This document shows, piece after piece, positions 1 through 8,764 of a DNA stretch of 42,615 nucleotides. The notes under the pieces were generated by a model, which searched no databases, was not told the DNA's origin, and was given only the letters and a program-made list of their open reading frames with translations. The DNA is from Kiritimatiellia bacterium (GTDB lineage: Bacteria; Verrucomicrobiota; Kiritimatiellia; CAIVKH01), in NCBI GenBank assembly GCA_025054615.1, contig JANWZO010000019.1, forward strand, positions 1 to 42,615. Reading direction: 5' to 3'. How positions within the stretch are numbered: position 1 is the first letter of the stretch; the number at the start of each line of letters is the position of its first letter. The translations under genes and the position numbers were made by a program.

Positions 1-93
1 GAAAATGGCGCCAATACAGCGGCGCGGACGAAGGCAACGATTCATCGCCAAAACGTTCATGAAAAATTCGTCTGTATGTTGTAGTATTTAATT

Positions 94-3000
94 GTGAGCC
101 GTGTTGTCAGCGCGTGGCTGCTCGTCATATGGCTGCACGCGACGCCGATCCCGGCGATGGCAGATCCCGGTCCGATTGGCGGAGCGCAGGGCGGAACTGT
201 CGAACCGGTGGCTGAAGCGCACCCGGAGATCTTTCTAGTAGGGTGGCGCGATAGCTGGCGGAAAGAGGCTCGAATCGCGGCTCATCGACGAGTCGGGGCG
301 CAGTTTATCCGTGAGTTCAAACGCTCGAAAGTGGACGTGGTCCGCATTCGCCGTGAGGCCGACCGCGAACGCGCCATCAAGGCCTACCGCAGCCGTCGTG
401 AGGTCCGATTTGTTGAGCCTAATTACCGGCTTCGAAAATTAGTAGTCCCGAATGATCCGATGTTTTCAGACCTGTGGGGTCTACGAAACATAGGACAGGG
501 TGGCGGAGTTCCCGGAGCCGACATTAATGTGACAAATGTTTGGGCGCTCTATGGTACCGGAAATACAAATGTCATCGTCGCTGTGATCGATACGGGAATC
601 GACGTTACACACCCCGACCTCGTCGCCAATCTCTGGCAAAACCCCGGTGAGATTCCAGGAAATGCGGTAGATGACGATGGAAACGGTATTGTTGACGACG
701 TCTTCGGCGCGCGTTGGACCAACGGTGATGGATCTCCGACCTCCGGCAATCCGATGGATGGAGATGGACACGGAACACACGTCGGGGGAACGATCGGCGC
801 TGTCGGCAATAACAATCTCGGCGTCGCAGGAGTCAACTGGGCCGTTCGGTTGATGGCTCTCAAATTTCTGGACGATAGTGGATCCGGTTGGACTGCGGAT
901 GCGATCGCCGCGATCGAATACGCGATCTCAAAGGGCGCCCATATCCTCAACAATTCATGGGGTGGAGGCCGTTTTTCGCAGGCCCTTGAGGAGGCCATTG
1001 AGGCAGCGGGGGACGCAGACCAGCTTTTTATCGCCGCTGCCGGAAACAGCAACAATGACAACGATTCAGTTCCAATGTATCCCGCCTCTTACGATGCGTG
1101 GAACATCATCGCTGTGGCGTCCAGCGATCGAAGGGATAGGATGTCATCATTCAGCTCCTATGGTCGTTCATCCGTAGACCTGGCTGCGCCGGGCAGTGCA
1201 ATTCGCAGTACGGTGCCCGGTGCCGGATATGACGACTACAGCGGGACATCAATGGCCACTCCGCATGTCGCCGGCGCGGCCGCTCTCCTGAAGTCAATTT
1301 TTCCGAATGCTACGGCGGAACAATTAAAGCAAATGATCCTCGATGGAGCGCGCCGCCTTCCTGTCTGGGAGGGGAAGACGGTCACTGGTGGTCGTTTGGA
1401 TGTCGGCGAAAGCGTGCGGATCGGCCTGTTGCCGCCGGTCGTTCAACCGGTATCCTCCTTTTTCGCGAGCAGCGCTGATTTCTCCAATTATGTGGATCTG
1501 GTCTGGTCAAGCCCGACGTCGGCTTTGTTCTCTCATGTTGTCGTTCGTTCGAACACGAATGGCTATCCCGGCAATTGGTCCGAAGGTGCGCTGGTTTATA
1601 CCGGGGTTGCTGAAGCGGTACGGGATGAGCCGCTGGAAGTGGGGCAGCGAAGATTCTATTCGATCTGGGCGGTATACTCGACCGGGTCCACGACCTTCTA
1701 TTCCGCGGCTCGCCACGCGAGCGTAACAGTGGGTGGGGACCCGACCGATTATTTTACGGAGATCTTCTCCGCGAACGACAACGACCTCTCCTACAAGACC
1801 TTGACGCTGATCCCCGACGGTTCACTAAATCGATATTCGGCCTTCTCCGACCCGGCGACGAATTTTTTTGTCGATCCCTCCGGAGGTGTTCCGCTTTCTC
1901 TCGGGGATGATTCCTTCGTCGCCGTCGCCATCACCGGCGGTCCTTCTGTGAAACTTTATGGTGTCGCCTACACAAATTTGTTTGTTGGATCCAATGGATA
2001 TATTTCATTCGGTACGGGAGACACCCGCTACGTTGAACGTCTTTCCACTCACTTTGACCGGCCCCGCATCTCGCTGTTGTTCGACGACCTGAACCCGGCG
2101 AGCGGCGGAATCGTTTCACGCAAGCAGTTGGCAGATCGCTTTGTCCTCACTTATCAAAATGTCCCGGAATACGGCGCAAGCTCCCCAAACAGTTTCCAGG
2201 CGGAGCTGTTCTTCGATGGCCGAATTCGCATCACTTGGCTGGCTTTGGCTGCGCGAGACGGCCTCGCCGGCATTTCGGCCGGGAATGGTTTACCGGCGAA
2301 TTTTGCCGAGAGCGACTTGACGTCTTATCCGCCGTTCGACGAGCTGCGAGTATCCCCTGCTTCGGCTTATGAGCCTGCCGGTATCGCCGGTGGTCCGTTT
2401 GCGCCGGCCGAATTCGTTTATGTTCTCTCAAATTCGATGGCCCTGACCATTTCATGGTCGTCCGGACTTTCGGTCAATTGGCTTGAGATCTCACCGCGCT
2501 CGGGCGTTCTGGCTTCGGGGGAGACCGTTAGCGTGACAGTGTCCGTTTCGGCTGTGGCCCAGACTTTGGCGCCGGGCCTATATGAGGGTTGGATCTATTT
2601 TACGAACCAGACTAGCGGGCGAATCCATGCGCGGTCGGTGCGATTGAGTGCCGCGCGTCCGGATTATACCGCCCTCTACTTTGCGGATCGTCACCGCCGC
2701 CCGGATCCTGTATTGCCGGCCTTGCGGAGCGTTGGATATCTGGTGCGGGTGGCCACCAATTGGCCCGCATTTGTGTCGAGCTTGCAGACCGGCGAATACT
2801 TCATTGCTGCAGCGGTCTCGCAGAATGGCCCGCCTTCGCCGGCTGCGTTTTCGGCGATGTCCAACTATTTGTCGAACGGTGGGCGCGCTCTGCTCATTGA
2901 CCGCTCCAAAAATCCGATGTGGGCAGAGTTATTCGGCGCGGCGCCGGTCGGGTCGGACAATCGAAACCCGGTGATCATCACGGAGCCGGATCTTTCCGCA

Positions 3001-6000
3001 GGTATTTCAAACCCAATGACTTTGTTCAATCCAGGACAACCCCGATTCTCGTGGGGTCTTTCCCCGCAGACCGGTTCGGAATCAATCGCGGAATACCGCG
3101 ACGGCCGCTCGGCCCTAGTGTGGGGAAATCAGCGCAGGACCGCCATTCTGGGTTTCACCGCTGATGCCCTCCCCACGAACCAGGCAATCCGCTTTTTCGA
3201 AAATTTGATCAGACTGATTGAATCCGGCGAGGTCGCGTTATCGGTCGAGCCGCCCACGCGCTGGGAAATTTCCGGATTTGAAGGGGGGCCTTTCAGCCCG
3301 GATGAGCGACTGTTCACCGTACGCAATCATTCCTCGAATCCGATCCCCTGGTCTGTAGCGGCGTCCGCTTCATGGCTGTCTTTGGCGCCATCAAACGGAG
3401 TTGTGGCGCCCCACGACGCCCAGATAATCACGGCGAGAGTTGCCTCTTTGGCGGATGAATTGCCGCCGGGCGAGCAGCACCAGATGCTCGTGTTCAGCAA
3501 CACCGTGTCGGGCGGCGTGATCAAACGACAGGTGAGGATTCTTGTTCAGCAGCTACCTGGCGAAATCATTGTATGGGACAGCATCTCGCCGACCAATGAC
3601 ACAGCGATGCCGTTCGGCGATCTGACGGTGGGAAATTCACGAAGTGAGCAGATCCGGATCGCCAACATCAGCGCGGACCGTCCGTTGGAGATTTTCGGTA
3701 TCGGCCTGTTCAGTGCTGATGCCTCGGAGGCCGGGGGGTTGACGGTTGACTCGGTGCCGAAGTTCCGCCAGACCGACCGCCCTCGTGAGCCTTATCATCC
3801 GCACATTCTTATCGTAGGTTTCAAAGATGGAATTCAGGCGGCTCAACGGGACGCGATTCATCGTCGGATTGGCGCGGAGAGGCTGCGGCGTTTTCGACGG
3901 ATTGCGGCCGATGTTGTGGAGTTGAACAAACAAGCGGACATTCACGCCGTCCGAAAACAGTATCTCGCGGATCCTGCGGTCGCCTACGCGGACCTCAACT
4001 ACTTGGTGTCCACCCTCATAATTCCAAACGATCCGCTCTTCGGGCAGCTTTGGGGCCTCCGAAACGTGGGTCAGACGGGGGGAATGCCCGGCGCGGATAT
4101 TCGCGCGCCCGCTGCATGGTCGCTTGTGCGGGGCGGGAGCAACGTCATCGTGGCCGTTATCGATACGGGGATCGATTACTCCCATCCGGATCTAGTGGAG
4201 AACATGTGGCGAAATCCAGGCGAAATTCCGGACAACGGGGTTGATGACGATGCGAACGGCGTTATTGACGATGTGTACGGTGCACGATGGACCTCCGGGA
4301 CCGGTGTGCCCGTCAGCGGAGATCCGATGGACGACAACGCCCATGGCACACACGTTGCCGGCACGATCGGCGCGAGGGGCGACAATGGGATCGGCGTGGT
4401 CGGCGTCAACTGGCGTGCGCGAATGATGGCGCTAAAATTTCTGAATCAATCGGGTGCGGGGTACACGGCGGACGCCGTCGCGGCTCTTGAATACGCGATC
4501 GACATGGGCGCCCGAATTTCGAACAACTCGTGGGGCGGCGGGGGCTGGTCCCACGCGCTCAAAAACATGATCGATGCGGCTTCAGCGGCAGGGCACCTCT
4601 TCGTTGCCGCGGCAGGAAACTCCAATTCTGACAATGATGTAGCTCCTTCCTACCCGGCTTCCTATCCCTGCTCAAATATTTTGGCGGTCGCCAGCAGCGA
4701 CCATAACGACCAACGTTCGGCGTTTTCTTCCTATGGCCGGACTACCGTCCATCTTGCGGCGCCCGGGTCCACGATCCTGAGTACCGTACCTGGTGGAGGG
4801 TACACGAATTTTAGCGGCACTTCGATGGCCACGCCCCATGTCGCAGGGGCTGCCGCGCTGATCTGGTCACTCAATCCGCTTCTCTCCGATCAGGCCGTAA
4901 AGGAGGCGATCATAAGCGGCGTGGATGTTTTGCCGGAGTGGACGAACCGCGTGTTGTCGGGAGGTCGCCTCAATCTTGAAAGGGCGTTGCGCCGAATTTC
5001 CCCCCATTTCCATATCGAAGGCGCTGAGATTCTTCCCGCCATAGTGCCGCCGGGGGGCGAACTGCCGCTCACGGTCCATTATGCGCCTCGAACCCCCGGC
5101 AGCCACACGGGCCGGGTGTGGATTCTGTCGAATGATCGGTTTTCTCCGACAACCACCGTCTGGCTAGCCGGTTCGGGATTGCCCGACGCTCTGAACATTT
5201 CACCGCCGGGCGGAGCGCTTATGAGAGGTCCGGAAGGCGGCCCGTTCTCTCCGCCATCCATCATCTACAGGCTGTCGAACCAGGGTACTTCGCCGATCTC
5301 TTGGTCAGCATCCGCCTCCGCCAACTGGATGAGTGTCTCACCCTCTGAAGGGCTGCTGGAGCCACTGCAGACCTCGAGTGTCCAGATTACGATCGCGCCC
5401 TCGGCCTTTTCGCTTTTGCCTGGAAGCTATGGCGGTTCGGTTGAATTCGTCAATCAGTCGTCCGGAGTGACCAACATCAGGGAAGTCCTGCTGTTGGTTG
5501 AGCCGCAACTGTGCGACGCCGTGGACGCCTGCGAAATGGTATGGTCTTCCGGAGGGGCGGTCCGCTGGATTGCGCAAACCAACGTGTCAGCCGACGGGGT
5601 CGATGCCGCAGAGAGCGGCGCGATCGGAGATGATGAAGCCAGTTGGATTGAGACAACAGTGGAAGGCCCGGGGATCTTGTCGTTCGATTGGAAGGTCTCT
5701 TCGGAGGAGGGCTATGATTTCCTCAACTTTGAGGTCAATGGGATTACGCGGGCCAGCATCAGCGGCGAGAATGATTGGGAAACACGCCATGTTGAGCTCT
5801 CCAATGGGGTTCACGAGTTGCGATGGACCTATGTAAAGGATTTCAGCATTGCATGGGGTGAAGATCGCGGATGGCTCGACCGGGTTGTCTTTCGCCGTTA
5901 TATCTTTGCGCCCGCATCAGACCACGCTGGCAATTACGGCGCGGCTCCGTCCAATTTCACGCACGGCGCGAACCAGGGGCGCGGCTTTGGTCCGTGGGTC

Positions 6001-6921
6001 ATCGACTCCAGCGGGAATGCCACCGCGGATCTCTTCAACTCGAGCGCGGCGAGTGCCAACATCAATTCAGAAAATGGCGCGGCTTTTCGCTTCTTCGGCG
6101 GGGCGGGCGGCGCTTTCGTAAATGCGATTCGAACCTTCGGGTCGCCGCTCAGGTCCGGGGATACATTCAGCGTGACTATCGCATACAACTGGAACGGCGG
6201 CGCCCGCGGCTTGAGCCTGTTGGCGAACAACGATGAAGAGCTGTTCAACGTCAATTTCGGACCGGGTGACCTCCTGACTTTCAGGTGGACAAACGGGTCT
6301 CCAATCCATCTCTCGACCTACTGGTCGCCCACCACGATTCTCCGAATTGCCGCAACGCAACTTGGCAGCAATCAGCTCACCGTTTCATTGGCGCGCAACG
6401 ACGGTTTTCAAACGAATCTGTTGTCCAGCAGTCTATTATATCCTGCGGCCAAGGTCAGGTTCTACAACGGTGGTCACCCGGGCGATAACATCCGATATGC
6501 GCTATTCGCAAACTATCTTGGGATCGCCCGCTCTAATGCCCATGACGCCGACCAAGATGGTCTGCCGGATTGGTGGGAGTCGGAGTATTTTGGAAATCCG
6601 ACCAACGCGAGCCCCGATGCGCTCGCCGCGGAAGGTTCCTACACGTTGCTCGAGGCGTGGGTGGCCGATTTGAATCCGCTGGATCCGGCGGCCTCCTTCC
6701 CGCGAGCCGGCATAACGCTGGGCCCCGACTCGAGCCCTCGCGTTTGGATTGAACCGACCTCGGTCCAACGGCTCTACGGGGTCGATTCGACAACAAATCT
6801 GGCGACGCCGATTTGGATTCCGCATCTGCCGATGGCCACGGGCACAGGCGGTTCGGTGACGATTCCCGTCACCCATGAGGAACCAGCCCGCGTGTATCGA
6901 GCCACCATCCGCCTGCCCTAA
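94..6921 (+). CDS. Giant secreted protein with two tandem subtilisin (S8) protease units
   Basis: 2275 residues from a GTG start; a stop codon lies in frame 12 bases upstream and no clear Shine-Dalgarno precedes it. A signal peptide covers about residues 1-23. Unit 1 has an inhibitor-like prodomain (about 43-130) and a subtilisin domain with D166, H226 (HGTH), N318 and S386 (GTSMATPHVAG). Then come a beta-rich region (about 553-748), a BACON-like repeat (754-850), a glutamine-amidotransferase/ThuA-like domain (about 855-1047) and a second BACON-like repeat (1050-1153). The first half of a choice-of-anchor-D-like domain (1156-1206) is followed by unit 2 (prodomain from 1235; D1357, H1417, N1509, S1577) and then the second half (1637-1696). 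A third BACON-like repeat (1700-1803), two jelly-roll-like regions, a DxDxDG segment (from 2151) and an STTNL C-terminal module (2232-2236) finish the protein. Both catalytic sets are intact. Extracellular or cell-surface proteolysis is inferred; the substrate is unknown. Confidence 0.93.
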   Translation: MSRVVSAWLLVIWLHATPIPAMADPGPIGGAQGGTVEPVAEAHPEIFLVGWRDSWRKEARIAAHRRVGAQFIREFKRSKVDVVRIRREADRERAIKAYRSRREVRFVEPNYRLRKLVVPNDPMFSDLWGLRNIGQGGGVPGADINVTNVWALYGTGNTNVIVAVIDTGIDVTHPDLVANLWQNPGEIPGNAVDDDGNGIVDDVFGARWTNGDGSPTSGNPMDGDGHGTHVGGTIGAVGNNNLGVAGVNWAVRLMALKFLDDSGSGWTADAIAAIEYAISKGAHILNNSWGGGRFSQALEEAIEAAGDADQLFIAAAGNSNNDNDSVPMYPASYDAWNIIAVASSDRRDRMSSFSSYGRSSVDLAAPGSAIRSTVPGAGYDDYSGTSMATPHVAGAAALLKSIFPNATAEQLKQMILDGARRLPVWEGKTVTGGRLDVGESVRIGLLPPVVQPVSSFFASSADFSNYVDLVWSSPTSALFSHVVVRSNTNGYPGNWSEGALVYTGVAEAVRDEPLEVGQRRFYSIWAVYSTGSTTFYSAARHASVTVGGDPTDYFTEIFSANDNDLSYKTLTLIPDGSLNRYSAFSDPATNFFVDPSGGVPLSLGDDSFVAVAITGGPSVKLYGVAYTNLFVGSNGYISFGTGDTRYVERLSTHFDRPRISLLFDDLNPASGGIVSRKQLADRFVLTYQNVPEYGASSPNSFQAELFFDGRIRITWLALAARDGLAGISAGNGLPANFAESDLTSYPPFDELRVSPASAYEPAGIAGGPFAPAEFVYVLSNSMALTISWSSGLSVNWLEISPRSGVLASGETVSVTVSVSAVAQTLAPGLYEGWIYFTNQTSGRIHARSVRLSAARPDYTALYFADRHRRPDPVLPALRSVGYLVRVATNWPAFVSSLQTGEYFIAAAVSQNGPPSPAAFSAMSNYLSNGGRALLIDRSKNPMWAELFGAAPVGSDNRNPVIITEPDLSAGISNPMTLFNPGQPRFSWGLSPQTGSESIAEYRDGRSALVWGNQRRTAILGFTADALPTNQAIRFFENLIRLIESGEVALSVEPPTRWEISGFEGGPFSPDERLFTVRNHSSNPIPWSVAASASWLSLAPSNGVVAPHDAQIITARVASLADELPPGEQHQMLVFSNTVSGGVIKRQVRILVQQLPGEIIVWDSISPTNDTAMPFGDLTVGNSRSEQIRIANISADRPLEIFGIGLFSADASEAGGLTVDSVPKFRQTDRPREPYHPHILIVGFKDGIQAAQRDAIHRRIGAERLRRFRRIAADVVELNKQADIHAVRKQYLADPAVAYADLNYLVSTLIIPNDPLFGQLWGLRNVGQTGGMPGADIRAPAAWSLVRGGSNVIVAVIDTGIDYSHPDLVENMWRNPGEIPDNGVDDDANGVIDDVYGARWTSGTGVPVSGDPMDDNAHGTHVAGTIGARGDNGIGVVGVNWRARMMALKFLNQSGAGYTADAVAALEYAIDMGARISNNSWGGGGWSHALKNMIDAASAAGHLFVAAAGNSNSDNDVAPSYPASYPCSNILAVASSDHNDQRSAFSSYGRTTVHLAAPGSTILSTVPGGGYTNFSGTSMATPHVAGAAALIWSLNPLLSDQAVKEAIISGVDVLPEWTNRVLSGGRLNLERALRRISPHFHIEGAEILPAIVPPGGELPLTVHYAPRTPGSHTGRVWILSNDRFSPTTTVWLAGSGLPDALNISPPGGALMRGPEGGPFSPPSIIYRLSNQGTSPISWSASASANWMSVSPSEGLLEPLQTSSVQITIAPSAFSLLPGSYGGSVEFVNQSSGVTNIREVLLLVEPQLCDAVDACEMVWSSGGAVRWIAQTNVSADGVDAAESGAIGDDEASWIETTVEGPGILSFDWKVSSEEGYDFLNFEVNGITRASISGENDWETRHVELSNGVHELRWTYVKDFSIAWGEDRGWLDRVVFRRYIFAPASDHAGNYGAAPSNFTHGANQGRGFGPWVIDSSGNATADLFNSSAASANINSENGAAFRFFGGAGGAFVNAIRTFGSPLRSGDTFSVTIAYNWNGGARGLSLLANNDEELFNVNFGPGDLLTFRWTNGSPIHLSTYWSPTTILRIAATQLGSNQLTVSLARNDGFQTNLLSSSLLYPAAKVRFYNGGHPGDNIRYALFANYLGIARSNAHDADQDGLPDWWESEYFGNPTNASPDALAAEGSYTLLEAWVADLNPLDPAASFPRAGITLGPDSSPRVWIEPTSVQRLYGVDSTTNLATPIWIPHLPMATGTGGSVTIPVTHEEPARVYRATIRLP
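220..1413 (+). repeat. Protease unit copy 1 (internal duplication)
   Basis: Residues 43 to about 440 of the giant protease match residues 1235 to about 1634 in order and spacing. Both copies begin HPxI and carry an RRxGA motif, a PNDPxF-x-LWGLRN junction, the D/H/N/S catalytic set and an ending GGRLxxxE. The distance from the opening HP to the GGRL motif differs by only a residue or two between copies. Many synonymous positions differ at the DNA level, so the duplication is old. Confidence 0.9.
3796..4995 (+). repeat. Protease unit copy 2, inserted in a split anchor domain
   Basis: This is the second prodomain plus subtilisin unit, residues 1235 to about 1634 of the same protein. The flanking segments (3559-3711 and 5002-5181) read as the two halves of a single choice-of-anchor-D-like beta domain. 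The copy therefore appears to sit inside that domain rather than beside it. Confidence 0.8.
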
Positions 6922-6957
6922 GGTCGGACCACGGCGTTGATGGGGCCGGTGCTCGAA

Positions 6958-7686
6958 TCAAAAGGCGTAAAGGATGCCGAGGCCAATCCCGTAGGAATCA
7001 AGGGGGAATTCGCCGAAGGCGAACGGCTCATCGGCATTTTTGCTGTAGTACGCCTTGGCGTCGACTGTGGCGTTGAGAATCGCGCGGGTGTAAACGTTCA
7101 GCGAGAAGTTTTCGGAGAGCGAGATGTCGATACCCAGTCCCACCACGGCAGCCAGCGGATCATCTATATCCATGACGCGACGACCAAAGGGTCCGGCCCG
7201 ACGCCACGATTCGTCAGCCTCGAATTCGGTGGAAAAGAGACCGATTCCCAGTTCGGCGAAGGGTGAGATCCGCTCTTCCACCTTCATGCGGCCAATTGCG
7301 TAAACGATTGGTCCGTAAAGATTGATATATCCGTCAGACCCATCCTCGTCCCGAGTGTCAATATCCATTTCGTCATAGGACAGCCCGACGCCGAAATGTT
7401 TGTGGAAAAAATACTGCGCGTAGATTCGGGTAGGCATGTAGTTCTGGTCGACTTCCAATTCACTGATGGTCCCGATGAAACGACCCGAATACGAGGTCGG
7501 GCGGGACGGGTCGGCAAAAGGGTTGAGCGTTCCTTTACGCGTATCCTCGGCGAGCCAAATGTGGAGAGCCCGAGTTCCGACTTCCAAATTCTCCCACCAT
7601 CGGGCGGCTTGTTCAGTTTCTTGAGCTTTCGCCGCGAAAAAGCCGGCAAGATAGATGGCGAAGATCCGAAAAATACGAGTCGACAT
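6958..7686 (-). CDS. Outer-membrane beta-barrel protein
   Basis: 242 residues from ATG 7686, chosen because GGAGG lies a few bases upstream and a signal peptide follows directly (MSTRIFRIF, hydrophobic core, cleavage near AKA-Q at residue 21). A longer frame reaching 7743 has no signal-like start. The mature part alternates polar and hydrophobic residues in beta-hairpins, with GVGLSYDEM, GIGLF and VGLGIDISL strands. It ends in YAF, and a C-terminal aromatic is typical of barrels assembled by BamA. The length suggests a small barrel of about eight strands, OmpA-N/OmpW-like. It is divergent from the next gene and converges on the protease gene 36 bases away. Its ligand or structural role cannot be read from the sequence. 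Confidence 0.8.
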   Translation of the reverse strand: MSTRIFRIFAIYLAGFFAAKAQETEQAARWWENLEVGTRALHIWLAEDTRKGTLNPFADPSRPTSYSGRFIGTISELEVDQNYMPTRIYAQYFFHKHFGVGLSYDEMDIDTRDEDGSDGYINLYGPIVYAIGRMKVEERISPFAELGIGLFSTEFEADESWRRAGPFGRRVMDIDDPLAAVVGLGIDISLSENFSLNVYTRAILNATVDAKAYYSKNADEPFAFGEFPLDSYGIGLGILYAF

Positions 7687-7754
7687 TTGAAGCCTCCGTG
7701 AAAAGATCTCAGTGGGTGTAATGTCTCCTTTCGAATTTGGCAAGAAACCATTGC

Positions 7755-8711
7755 ATGATGACGTTCAAACCAGCCCCAACTGATGGGACCTTCTACCGAC
7801 TTTCCGAGGCGGAATGGACCGCCCGTCGGGCAGCTCATGAGGAACGGCTGCGGCCGGTGGTCGAACCTCATCTCGCGAGGCAATCCCGCCATGAATCGCA
7901 CCCGGTAATCGATTTCCTATTTCAGTATTACGGGTATCGGGCGTCGGCGCTCCTGCGCTGGAGCCCGGGACTCGGCGTGATTCTAGAAGGGGATCGAGCC
8001 CGTGAGTTTTTGCGGGACCCTCGGTATGAAGAACGCGATGGCGGAGTTGCCCTCAGGAGTCCACGCTTCTCGCCCACTCGTCTCGAGGGGATCCGTTGGA
8101 TATTGAATCTGCTTGAGACGACGGCGAGCCGGCCGCCGCGTTTCGGATGTTTCGGCATGCATGAATGGGCGATGGTCTACCGCGCTTCTTCTCGCCGCCA
8201 TTCGGGTGTCCCGCTAAGGATGGGGGACGACGAACTGGCAAAATTCGTCGAGGTGCAGCGCATCGCTTGTTCCCATTACGATGCATTTCGCTTTTTCACC
8301 CCCGCGGCGCGTCCGCTCAACCGGTTGCAGCCCTCTGCGCAAAATCGAATCGAGCTCGAACAGCGCGGCTGCCTCCACACCAACATGGATTTATACAAAT
8401 GGGCGATGAAAATTTGGCCCTGGGTCGAATCGGAGCTGGTCGGCGACGCATTCCTGTTGGCTCTCGAAATCCGAGAGCTTGACATGCGCGCAAGCCCCTA
8501 CGATCTGAGTCGATATGGTTATGCCCCCGTACGGATTGAGACGCCCGAGGGACGACTAGAGTATTCCCGTTTGCAGCAGCATCTCGCTGAAAAGGCCGTT
8601 CCTGTTCGTCTGCGGCTCATTGACGCCTACTGCAAGGTCTTGAATTCGACGACACCCAACGTCGAGTACGCCGGATCGTGCTGTGGCGAATCCCTGAGTG
8701 GGACTGCCTAG
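7755..8711 (+). CDS. Protein of the family labelled '3-methyladenine DNA glycosylase' (function unproven)
   Basis: 318 residues from ATG 7755; a second ATG follows at 7758, and a TTG at 7737 would add six residues. No good Shine-Dalgarno is visible. The protein opens with LSEAEWxARRAAHEERL, then HPVIDFLFQYYGYR, FGCFGMHEWAMVYR, HYDAFRFFTPAARPLN, a CLHTNMDLYKWAMK motif and ELDMRASPYDLS. I recognise this set from a conserved bacterial family of about 300 residues, common in actinobacteria, that databases often call 3-methyladenine DNA glycosylase. It does not resemble the AlkA or Tag helix-hairpin-helix enzymes or AAG, so that label should not be taken as a function. The many conserved His, Tyr, Trp and Asp residues suggest an enzyme. 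There is no signal peptide, so it is likely cytoplasmic. Confidence 0.8.
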   Translation: MMTFKPAPTDGTFYRLSEAEWTARRAAHEERLRPVVEPHLARQSRHESHPVIDFLFQYYGYRASALLRWSPGLGVILEGDRAREFLRDPRYEERDGGVALRSPRFSPTRLEGIRWILNLLETTASRPPRFGCFGMHEWAMVYRASSRRHSGVPLRMGDDELAKFVEVQRIACSHYDAFRFFTPAARPLNRLQPSAQNRIELEQRGCLHTNMDLYKWAMKIWPWVESELVGDAFLLALEIRELDMRASPYDLSRYGYAPVRIETPEGRLEYSRLQQHLAEKAVPVRLRLIDAYCKVLNSTTPNVEYAGSCCGESLSGTA

Positions 8712-8764
8712 CCGTCCAACTCACTTCGGCAAGGCCGGCGAGCCCTCAACCGCTGCAGAAGCAG

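Noticed and set aside
3637-4185. A 182-residue minus-strand open frame inside the giant protease
   Set aside because: It lies wholly opposite a clear catalytic domain and shows no motif; it is a GC-rich shadow.
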